From Candidatus Berkelbacteria bacterium (lineage in GTDB: Bacteria > Patescibacteriota > UBA1384 > 2-12-FULL-50-11): DNA of 45,809 nucleotides. A program made the translations under genes and the position numbers. Location: positions 1 to 45,809 of the forward strand of contig JAUSEP010000086.1 of the NCBI GenBank assembly GCA_030650195.1. The letters are read 5' to 3'. Below the pieces are notes generated by a model. That model worked only from the letters and a program-made list of their open reading frames with translations, was not told the DNA's origin and did no database searches. Positions 17,134-24,829 of the stretch are shown piece by piece (position 1 is the stretch's first letter; each line of letters starts with the position of its first letter).

Positions 17134-18879
17134 TCAGGGTTTTGAATGGGAGGGGGCGGGTCCCATCAAGCCAAGGCCGGTGCCATTATGCGAGCGGCCC
17201 CCGCGAGTATCTGGCGGACTCGGCCTATAAGTGTCGTAGTTACAAACGACGTTGCAACTTGCCTGGATCAGTCGGCCATCTTGCATACCGATCACAGACA
17301 GTACGGTTGTTTGGGCTCGTTGATTGACCGGAGCGTTCCAGATATATCCTCGGTCGTGACTGGCCCAGTTGAAGAAGCCCGACGAGGGCGAGAAGGTCTC
17401 GCCTGGTCCTAGCGTTACGTTCCATTCGGCATAACGTGACGGGAAGAACTCACCCGTCGGGGTGTAGGGGTCGTACCACTGCACACCAAGCCAACTACTG
17501 TCCATACCAAAGTTGTCGAACGTCAGCACCTTGAGAAGCATCGAACTGCTCGTGTTGTTGCGCACATAGGGCACGTAGTACCAGCCGTAAGAGTCGGCTT
17601 CAACGGTACTTGGTATCGTCCAGATTGATAGTTCGTTGTCGAACGTCAATCTAATTGAGTTGAACATCGAGTCGATCAGACTGGTGTCAGACTTGATGTT
17701 GAAATGTGTTGCGCTTGGCAGGTCGTAGGTATAAACCGGACCGCCAGTCAGCTCCCCAAGCTGTATGCCGTTGGCCAAGGCGCTGTCGCGCTCAACGACC
17801 CAGTCCTTACCGCCGGCAAAGAGGTGGTAGGTCACCACTCCTCGTTGGGTTGAATGGTAAGAATTGAGTTCGGTTAGAAACGCGCTGCCTGGTCGCAACT
17901 CCTCGATAGCCGGGTCGTCCACGTCCGCCGTAAAAGGCGAACAACTAAATGTACCGTTGAGCCAGAGCTTGCTGATATTGAAGGCGAAATCCGCCGTATC
18001 GGCTAGGTGGCTGCCTTTATTCGGACCAACAATCGAAACAAGGTTCCGTACTGAGGCCGTTGCGCCGAGTCGCTCTAGAGCGTAACGAGCCGTTAGTTCC
18101 CCCTGTGAGTAACCAACGAATGTCACGTTTTTGAGTTTGTCTTTGTACGGGGCTAACAACGCCGCCAGCTGGATACCAGCTTCTTTTGCTCCTTGTTTCC
18201 AAGGAGAAGCAAACGAGAAGACGTTAGAACCGCCGAGTATTACCCTTGCTCGACTACCAATGGTTTTCATCGATTGGTAGTTGTCCAAGACGCCGTGAAA
18301 GCACAGGATTGTGCCGGGATCGGCAAAGTTGGTAGTACCCTCCAGCTTTTTGATGGCGTACTCGGTGTCGGACAGGTTGTCCTTAACCAAGCCGATCACC
18401 CACTCCCAAACCTTTCCGCCTCCGCGGTCAGCAGAACGGCCTAAGGCAGCTGGTAGAGTGAAGCTGACTTTCCCGTTAGACTTAACTCGATCGAGCGGTA
18501 GCCAGACATCACCAGATTTGATTCCGGCAATGTATTCTTTACCGTCGTCGATAACCGAGATAGTAATGTCCTTCTGGGGAGTCTCACTAGAAGTTAGTTT
18601 TAAAGCTGGCTTGCCAAGAACGAAGTTCTGCTCCGGAGGTAGCTGGGGTGCTTGGGCAGTTTGGTAGAGTGCAAGGCTCGAGCCGTTGGGAAAAGTCCCT
18701 GCGGCCTCGAACTTAATACCGATCTCCCCATATGTCTTGTCAAAACCTTCGTTAGCTGCGACTGAGAAGGGGTCCGTTCGTGGCTGAAATCCTCCGCCGT
18801 TACCGGTCCCACCGCCACCACAACCAACAAGAGTGAGAGCTAGAACACCGAAAAGTGTCCAAAGTTGGAATCTCATCAT
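17134..18879 (-). CDS. Lipoprotein with α/β-hydrolase (PGAP1/lipase-like) domain
   Basis: Lipobox LALTLVGCGGGG; GYSQGE nucleophile elbow (NVTFVGYSQGELTARYALERLG); ORF 17134..18909. Confidence 0.75.
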   Translation of the reverse strand: MMRFQLWTLFGVLALTLVGCGGGGTGNGGGFQPRTDPFSVAANEGFDKTYGEIGIKFEAAGTFPNGSSLALYQTAQAPQLPPEQNFVLGKPALKLTSSETPQKDITISVIDDGKEYIAGIKSGDVWLPLDRVKSNGKVSFTLPAALGRSADRGGGKVWEWVIGLVKDNLSDTEYAIKKLEGTTNFADPGTILCFHGVLDNYQSMKTIGSRARVILGGSNVFSFASPWKQGAKEAGIQLAALLAPYKDKLKNVTFVGYSQGELTARYALERLGATASVRNLVSIVGPNKGSHLADTADFAFNISKLWLNGTFSCSPFTADVDDPAIEELRPGSAFLTELNSYHSTQRGVVTYHLFAGGKDWVVERDSALANGIQLGELTGGPVYTYDLPSATHFNIKSDTSLIDSMFNSIRLTFDNELSIWTIPSTVEADSYGWYYVPYVRNNTSSSMLLKVLTFDNFGMDSSWLGVQWYDPYTPTGEFFPSRYAEWNVTLGPGETFSPSSGFFNWASHDRGYIWNAPVNQRAQTTVLSVIGMQDGRLIQASCNVVCNYDTYRPSPPDTRGGRSHNGTGLGLMGPAPSHSKP

Positions 18880-18930
18880 ACCCTCCATGTGAAAGAACCA
18901 ATCCTTCACGTACTACGATTACTGTAAACA

Positions 18931-18965
18931 AAAAAGCGGCCGGATTGAAACTAATCAATCCGGCC
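18931..18965 (-). terminator. Rho-independent terminator
   Basis: GGCCGGATTGA/TCAATCCGGCC with U-tract on the minus strand. Confidence 0.8.
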
Positions 18966-18983
18966 CTGGAGATGGCGATGTGA

Positions 18984-19670
18984 CTAACCGCCGATTCTGA
19001 TCTTGACGCCTCGAGCTTGCATCTTGTCGAGCCAAGGCTGGATAGCCTTTCCTAGAGACAAGAGCCCGGCCTTAGCTTCGTGATCGGTTTTTGGACCACC
19101 GGAGAAAGCCGAGATAGGCGCTAGGAACAGATCCACGGCTATTCTCCAGTCAGGCGCCTTCTCGCGAGAATGGCTAAAGATACGCTCTTGCTTCAGGGCG
19201 AACTCGGAGCTGGCTACGTCAACGATCCAGAGATCGACCGTGGCGTCTGCTCGGGTTTTCGGTCCGAGACCCTGCCAGTCGGAGCGAACGTTATAGCGAC
19301 AACGAGAAACCACTACGTAGTCGGCGCCCAGCTTTTGACCGAGCTTGACCAGGTTGGCAGGATCTGGTAGCTCGAAAGCCGCGGTATCGAACACAGCGCC
19401 TTTCAGCTCCCGCCAGGCAAAGTTGACCACGGGACCAAGCCGTTCCATGCCAAGCCGCTCGAAGGCTCCGTACAGGGCTTTCTCGTAAGGCTCGCGAGCT
19501 GACTGGGTGTACTCCCTTTCGCCCTTGTCGTTCTCTTGGAACATCAAGGGTAGGAACGCCACCTTTGGTTGCTTGGCCGCAGTTCCTGTTGCGGACACAC
19601 CAATCTTCTGCGCGCTGAGAATTGAAGCTAATGCTCCCATTATGGCGAGCATGAGAAACAACTTCTTCAT
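18984..19670 (-). CDS. Secreted hypothetical protein
   Basis: Signal peptide MKKLFLMLAIMGALASILSAQ; KVAFLPLMF start of mature domain. Confidence 0.6.
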   Translation of the reverse strand: MKKLFLMLAIMGALASILSAQKIGVSATGTAAKQPKVAFLPLMFQENDKGEREYTQSAREPYEKALYGAFERLGMERLGPVVNFAWRELKGAVFDTAAFELPDPANLVKLGQKLGADYVVVSRCRYNVRSDWQGLGPKTRADATVDLWIVDVASSEFALKQERIFSHSREKAPDWRIAVDLFLAPISAFSGGPKTDHEAKAGLLSLGKAIQPWLDKMQARGVKIRIGG

Positions 19671-19753
19671 GTCAATCTACTCCTCCCCCGATTGGGGTTT
19701 TGCGAGGTTATTATACTGAAAAGCTGGTAAAGAATGAATAGTTTCAACAAAAA

Positions 19754-19786
19754 GAGCGCGTCAGCAGGGGGTCTGCTAACGCGCTC
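19754..19786 (-). terminator. Rho-independent terminator
   Basis: GAGCGCGTCAGCAG/CTGCTAACGCGCTC with U-tract on the minus strand. Confidence 0.75.
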
Positions 19787-19802
19787 GGGTCGAAGTGGGA
19801 GC

Positions 19803-20405
19803 TCAGGTCTTCTTAACGGGGTAGGACTCAAGCCACTTCTTCAGGATGTCGTTGATGGTGTTTCGCACCGCCACGACTTGACGCTCGCTTCCCTTGCCGG
19901 GCACGAAGCCACCACCTGTCGACTTGCCTTGGAGCTTTACGGCATTGAAGATCGCTTCCTGCTTGTTGGCATCGACCAATGTGAGCTTCACGGTTGCGAA
20001 GCCGTTCGTACGCGAGGTGAGAATCGTGGTATTCGTTGTCTGCTTGCTTTCCACGATGACGACGAAGAAGACGAGGGTCGCCCCACATTCGTTGCCGACC
20101 TTGAAGAGGTTAGCCCGAGTGCGCTGTTCGTCGTCGTTGAAATCGATCCCCAGCTTGGCGATTGCCTTGTTGACATCTTCGCCGTTGACGAGGACGAAGC
20201 CGCGAGTTGCAAGCGTTTCGACGAGGTACTTGGTACCCTCGGCCTTCTGCTTATCCTTCAGCTCCTGCCACGGATCAGCGGAGTCGTTGATGATTGGCAC
20301 AAGCGCAACCTTGGTTGTCGCCGGATCGTAGTTCTGGGCTGACACGGCCGCAATGGCCATCAGCGCGATGACGATAAACACCAGGAGCTTGCCTAGGTTT
20401 TTCAT
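19803..20405 (-). CDS. Secreted hypothetical protein, possible paralogue of 18984..19670
   Basis: Signal peptide MKNLGKLLVFIVIALMAIAAVSAQ; KVALVPIINDSAD parallels KVAFLPLMFQEND. Confidence 0.55.
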   Translation of the reverse strand: MKNLGKLLVFIVIALMAIAAVSAQNYDPATTKVALVPIINDSADPWQELKDKQKAEGTKYLVETLATRGFVLVNGEDVNKAIAKLGIDFNDDEQRTRANLFKVGNECGATLVFFVVIVESKQTTNTTILTSRTNGFATVKLTLVDANKQEAIFNAVKLQGKSTGGGFVPGKGSERQVVAVRNTINDILKKWLESYPVKKT

Positions 20406-20536
20406 GAGCATCCCTCCATGAGATGAGATTTGGAACGGTTGAATTGTAGTGGAATTAAGAGAAAAGATCAATACGAGGATACGGAGACTGGTTAGACGGA
20501 CTTGCAATACAATATGGAGGGAGTAATATATTTATC

Positions 20537-20617
20537 ATGATCCAGTTAGCAGTTACAAATTGGCGCCGTCATTTTAGCGCTTTTCAGGGAGCGACTGCTG
20601 ATTTTGATTTGGACTAA
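20537..20617 (+). CDS. Candidate 26-aa micropeptide
   Basis: MIQLAVTNWRRHFSAFQGATADFDLD; upstream GGAGGG; downstream terminator. Confidence 0.3.
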   Translation: MIQLAVTNWRRHFSAFQGATADFDLD

Positions 20618-20646
20618 AAAACTAAACTAAAAAATCGAAAGTAGCC

Positions 20647-20670
20647 GCCGCTCTCTGGGAGCGGCTTTTT
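20647..20670 (+). terminator. Rho-independent terminator
   Basis: GCCGCTC-TCTGG-GAGCGGC-TTTTT. Confidence 0.8.
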
Positions 20671-20704
20671 GGTAGTAGGGCCAAAAGTACTCGCACGTTA
20701 GTAA

Positions 20705-21295
20705 ATGGAGTCGATAATTATGAACACGCCGACACTTATGGGTTATTCTCTCCGCACGATGGGGATACCCAAGGAGCTAATTAGTTGGTGGACGTTCCAG
20801 ATGGGACGAGAACCACATATGTTAGGAGAAAGCGCAGAACGGGTGATTGAGACAATTGAGTATGCATATTTCTTCTTCGACGATAATGTGCCAATCGCAG
20901 CGTCGGGTCTCTTCGGGGCAAGATCTAAAACAAAAGAGTGTCTTCGCTTCGAAGGAACTCGTGTCGTTGAAGTTGGGTCGAGCGTCGTTGAGCCAACGTA
21001 TCGAGGACGCGGGCTTGGCAAAAGAGTCATGAAGGAATGTGTAGAAAAGGCTTGGGAAAGAGAACTACTGCCTGTAGGAGTGTCTTCCAACCCAATCGTA
21101 CACCATATCTTCGAAAGCTTTGGCGGGTTGTCGATGGATGACGATCAGCGGTATCAAGAGCTACGTCAACAGCTTTGTTTGTGCGAGCAGGTGTCACCTG
21201 ATTGCAGGTTGTGTCCGCTTGCCGAACGCGGTGGCTGGATTTTCTTCCCCCACGCGCGTCAGCGCCGTGAATATTCAGATTTTCACGGTCTCTGA
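20705..21295 (+). CDS. GNAT-family N-acetyltransferase with C-terminal Cys cluster
   Basis: VVEPTYRGRGLGKRVMKECVEKA acetyl-CoA motif; C-terminal LCLCEQVSPDCRLCPLAE. Confidence 0.75.
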   Translation: MESIIMNTPTLMGYSLRTMGIPKELISWWTFQMGREPHMLGESAERVIETIEYAYFFFDDNVPIAASGLFGARSKTKECLRFEGTRVVEVGSSVVEPTYRGRGLGKRVMKECVEKAWERELLPVGVSSNPIVHHIFESFGGLSMDDDQRYQELRQQLCLCEQVSPDCRLCPLAERGGWIFFPHARQRREYSDFHGL

Positions 21296-21305
21296 CTAAT
21301 ACAAG

Positions 21306-21339
21306 CTCCGGTCTGGTGAGGAGACTCATCAGACCGGAG
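21306..21339 (+). other. Strong hairpin between GNAT and deacylase genes
   Basis: CTCCGGTCTG...CAGACCGGAG, no T-tract. Confidence 0.6.
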
Positions 21340-21360
21340 ATTAACTAGAAAAGGAAAATT

Positions 21361-22170
21361 ATGAAAAAATCAATAATAGAAGTTAAGGGATCCAAACCGG
21401 GTGCAACACTAGCCATTTTTGCGGGTATTCACGGCAATGAGAAAGCGGGAGTAATAGCTTTGGAGCAAGTCGTTAGCGAGATAAAGATAGAAGCCGGGAA
21501 GGCGTATTTCGTATTTGCTAACCCACCGGCAATAAAAGCCGACGTTAGATTCGTTAAGAAAAATCTGAACCGGTTGTTCTTATCTACTAATAAGGGGAGA
21601 TCGTGGGAAGATAAGCGAGCACGAGAATTGATGCAGCTTTTGGATTCTTGTGATGCTTTGCTTGATCTACACGGCTACAACAGTCCGGAAGATACGCCGT
21701 TTGTGATTACAGGCGGCCCTGGGTTAGAAGTAGCTAAGATCTTTGACGTAGATAAGGTTGTAACTGGAATAGATCAGATCGTTCCAGGAGGCACCGATGG
21801 CTACATGCTTAATTGCGGTAAGGTTGGGGTCTGTCTAGAGTGTGGCTCAAACTTGAATCCAAAAAAGTATGTTGGAATGGCGAAGGGTTCAATCCGCAAG
21901 TTCTTGAGCTACTACAAGCTTACGAGCTCAAGGGTAGAAACCACACGTTCCTCCCAGCAGGTTCTGAGGGTTGTGAAGATGGTGAAAAAACAAACAGAAC
22001 TCTTTGCCTTCGACAAGCCCTACAAGAACTTTGATGCTCTTGAACCAAACTGTGTATTTGCAACAGATGGGGACACTCAATATGTTGCAAAGGAAAACCA
22101 ATTCATAATCTTCCCACATGAGAATGAGAAAATTGGCCAAGATGTATTTACGATAATTCGACGAGGGTAG
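21361..22170 (+). CDS. Succinylglutamate desuccinylase/aspartoacylase-like (M14-type zinc deacylase)
   Basis: GIHGNEKAG zinc motif, NPPAI, LLDLHGYNSPEDTPFVI. Confidence 0.8.
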   Translation: MKKSIIEVKGSKPGATLAIFAGIHGNEKAGVIALEQVVSEIKIEAGKAYFVFANPPAIKADVRFVKKNLNRLFLSTNKGRSWEDKRARELMQLLDSCDALLDLHGYNSPEDTPFVITGGPGLEVAKIFDVDKVVTGIDQIVPGGTDGYMLNCGKVGVCLECGSNLNPKKYVGMAKGSIRKFLSYYKLTSSRVETTRSSQQVLRVVKMVKKQTELFAFDKPYKNFDALEPNCVFATDGDTQYVAKENQFIIFPHENEKIGQDVFTIIRRG

Positions 22171-22180
22171 CGATAACCCA

Positions 22181-22209
22181 TTGACGACATGCCCGTTCGA
22201 GCGTAGACT
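22181..22209 (+). promoter_or_regulatory. Sigma70-type promoter for small protein gene
   Basis: TTGACG, 17-nt spacer, TAGACT; then GGCGAG/CTCGCC hairpin in the 5' UTR and AGGAGG RBS. Confidence 0.65.
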
Positions 22210-22277
22210 TTTAGCCATACTAGCTAGTCTTTGGCGAGTGTAGCTCGCCGCCGATCTATGCTAGGAGGTACATAGAC

Positions 22278-22484
22278 ATGACAAAAAAGAAACATGAACT
22301 CAACGATCCGAAGAACGACCGACGTATCATCAAGCTTTGCGGCGTGCAAGGCTGCTGCCCTGAACTCCGATTCGAAAAGGATGAAGTTCACATTTCCGAT
22401 GACTTCGGCGGCACCGTCAAGATGACGGCGGTGCAGTTCGAAGACCTCAAGAACAAGATTCGCGCTGGCGAGCTCGACGTCTGA
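22278..22484 (+). CDS. 68-aa Cys-containing small protein; candidate RiPP precursor or radical SAM substrate
   Basis: MTKKKHELNDPKNDRRIIKLCGVQGCCPELRFEKDEVHISDDFGGTVKMTAVQFEDLKNKIRAGELDV; own promoter, RBS and terminator. Confidence 0.75.
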   Translation: MTKKKHELNDPKNDRRIIKLCGVQGCCPELRFEKDEVHISDDFGGTVKMTAVQFEDLKNKIRAGELDV

Positions 22485-22510
22485 AGCTCTTCAGCACAAG
22501 CGATGCCCGT

Positions 22511-22540
22511 GGCCCAGTGACTTCTCTGGGCCGCTTTTTT
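22511..22540 (+). terminator. Rho-independent terminator/attenuator between small protein and radical SAM genes
   Basis: GGCCCAG-N8-CTGGGCC-GC-TTTTTT. Confidence 0.85.
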
Positions 22541-22555
22541 AAGGACAACAAGACA

Positions 22556-23902
22556 ATGGAAGATCCCCAATTCTCTCGATTCTTAGAGTGTTGCATACGT
22601 GGAGATTTGGTAGCAGTCTACCATCGTCTCCACCCGACACCGCTCTACCTATCTTCTACCGAGTGGGAGAGTACCCGTACTCGACCGCTCAGTTCCTTTT
22701 CTCCTGACTTAGCCAACGAGTTTCTTAGACGAGGACTCATTGCAACTCAGAGCGAAGACGAACAAGACCTTCTCAACACTCAGTCGATGCTAAAAAGGCA
22801 ATTGGCACGTCCAACCATCCTGTACTTAATGATGGCGCAACATTGCAACTTTGAGTGCACGTACTGTCCCATCCCGGAGCTAGCAAAGAAATACGGACCC
22901 AGGCTCCTGACGATACGGGATGCAAAAGCTGGGATAGACTTGTGGGCAAAGCAGCTGAGAGGCTGGGAAGATGACGGCGATGAATTCTTTGCCATATTCT
23001 ACGGTGGAGAACCGTTGCTCAACAAGAAAACTCTACGCTCTGCCGCTACATATATACGCCAGCTCCAGCAGATCGGTAAACTGCCTAGGGAACGGATACG
23101 TCTGCTTCTCTCAACAAATGGCTCTTTGCTTGACGCAGAGATGGCAAGGTTCTGCCGTGATGAGGAAATCGCAGTTGTGGTTGGAATTGACGGCATCGAC
23201 GGGACCAACGACCTAACGAGGGTGGATAGGCTTGGGCAAAGTACTTTTGCCCGAATCAAGGAGGCTTTTGTGCTTCTTTCCGACCACGGTGTCCCTTCCT
23301 TCGCATCGGTAACAGTTACGCCTGGTAACCTCGACGAACTTGGTGAGCTCTCGTCATTTCTCCGTTCCGTTGGAGTGGAGAAGGTTGGTCTCAACTTCTT
23401 GAAGGGACGAGCCCTAGTACAGATGCTAGGTGGCGAGTCACCTGAATCTTTCTATCGCCGCTCATCTCGGGTCATGATCCAGCTCTTTCTCAGCCTGAGT
23501 GAACCCAGTTTCGAGTATCAGATAGAAAAGAAGCGATTGGCCTTCTGTGAAGGACGGTTCTTTCCACCCGATTGCACCTGTTATGGTAACCAGGTAGTGA
23601 TACAGGCGGATGGACGGGTAACAAACTGCCCGTTTCACCGTCACGATCAGGGCCACGTCAGGGCGTTACCGGCGGATTTCAGAATTGCGGAAACGCAAAT
23701 CGTCCAGAATTGGCAAAAGCGTATTCTCGATCTCGAGGGCAGCAATCGCTCATTTCACGGACAGGCTCTCTCCGGAGGAGGGTGTGCGTGGAGTTCTCTA
23801 GAGCAAAACGGGAACTGTCTTGCGCCAGACCTGGCGAGTCAAATATTCACAGAGGAGGTATTCGATGAGCTCATCTGGACTAGCTACACAGAAGGTGCCT
23901 AA
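22556..23902 (+). CDS. Radical SAM protein with SPASM-like C-terminal Cys region and N-terminal RRE/PqqD-like segment
   Basis: CNFECTYC (CX3CX2C); CTCYGNQVVIQADGRVTNCPF...GGGCAWSSLEQNGNC; start revised to ATG 22556 because the GTG at 22517 lies in the terminator. Confidence 0.88.
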   Translation: MEDPQFSRFLECCIRGDLVAVYHRLHPTPLYLSSTEWESTRTRPLSSFSPDLANEFLRRGLIATQSEDEQDLLNTQSMLKRQLARPTILYLMMAQHCNFECTYCPIPELAKKYGPRLLTIRDAKAGIDLWAKQLRGWEDDGDEFFAIFYGGEPLLNKKTLRSAATYIRQLQQIGKLPRERIRLLLSTNGSLLDAEMARFCRDEEIAVVVGIDGIDGTNDLTRVDRLGQSTFARIKEAFVLLSDHGVPSFASVTVTPGNLDELGELSSFLRSVGVEKVGLNFLKGRALVQMLGGESPESFYRRSSRVMIQLFLSLSEPSFEYQIEKKRLAFCEGRFFPPDCTCYGNQVVIQADGRVTNCPFHRHDQGHVRALPADFRIAETQIVQNWQKRILDLEGSNRSFHGQALSGGGCAWSSLEQNGNCLAPDLASQIFTEEVFDELIWTSYTEGA

Positions 23903-24701
23903 GCTTGGCATCATCGGCGGCTCAGGTCTGTGTACTTTCCCCGAATTAGGAGCCGTGGAAAGAGTCCGACCCGAAACCAAATACGGGCTACCGTCTGACG
24001 ACATACTTATTGGTCAAGTGGCGGGTCAGGCAGTTGCCTTTCTTCCTCGTCACGGGAGCCGACACGACCTACCCCCACACCACGTACCATATCTAGCGAA
24101 CTTAACGGCCCTAAAGGAGGTGGGAGTTGAGTTCGTAATTGCAACCTGCATCGTAGGGAGCTTGAAACGTGAGATTCCTCCGGGGAGTCTTGTTACTCCC
24201 GACCAGTTCGTTAACTTAACGTGGGGACGAGACGACTCGTTCGCACCTGGTGGTTCTTTCATGCATCTAGCAATGGGGGAACCGTATTGCGACACGCTTA
24301 GACGTCTAATAGCTAAAGTAGCTGAAGATATAGGCGAGGTCGTGATGCCCAGAGCGACGGTAGCAGTTATCCAGGGGCCAAGATTCTCGACATTTGCCGA
24401 GAGTCGGTGGCTTTCGAGTAACGGTTGGGACTTGGTCAACATGACCCAGTACCCAGAGTGTTACTTTGCTAAAGAGCTGGGTCTCTGCTACGCCAGCATT
24501 GCAGCCGTGACAGACTACGATGTAGGCCTGCATGAATCCCTGATCATTGACCCGGCCAATATGGGTCCAGTGTTGAAGGTTTTCAGACGCAACGTTGAAC
24601 GCACGAAGGCATTACTACTCTCTCTAGCCGGGTCGTATCAGCCGGAGATAGATTGCGGATGTGCCCGAAATTTGGTTCGAACGTATTACGAACAGGCTTG
24701 A
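23865..24701 (+). CDS. S-methyl-5'-thioadenosine phosphorylase-like (PNP/MTAP family)
   Basis: LGIIGGSGL, LPRHGSRHDLPPHHVPYLANL, GPRFSTFAESRWLSSNGWDLVNMTQYPE; RBS GAGGAGG; overlaps radical SAM CDS by 38 nt. Confidence 0.9.
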   Translation: MSSSGLATQKVPKLGIIGGSGLCTFPELGAVERVRPETKYGLPSDDILIGQVAGQAVAFLPRHGSRHDLPPHHVPYLANLTALKEVGVEFVIATCIVGSLKREIPPGSLVTPDQFVNLTWGRDDSFAPGGSFMHLAMGEPYCDTLRRLIAKVAEDIGEVVMPRATVAVIQGPRFSTFAESRWLSSNGWDLVNMTQYPECYFAKELGLCYASIAAVTDYDVGLHESLIIDPANMGPVLKVFRRNVERTKALLLSLAGSYQPEIDCGCARNLVRTYYEQA

Positions 24702-24706
24702 GCCAA

Positions 24707-24740
24707 TCCTCCCGAGATCGCATTTCGGGAGGATTTTTGT
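24707..24740 (+). terminator. Rho-independent terminator
   Basis: ATCCTCCCGA...TCGGGAGGAT-TTTTG. Confidence 0.85.
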
Positions 24741-24829
24741 GTCTCACCATTGATACTTCATAAAATCGCTGTTAGAATTCAACCAGCTCATTAACAGTTG
24801 TATAATCACTGGGACGAGAAGGAGAACTT

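Noticed and set aside
21306-21339. Hairpin after GNAT as intrinsic terminator
   Set aside because: Strong stem but followed by ATTAACTAG with no T-tract; kept only as a hairpin
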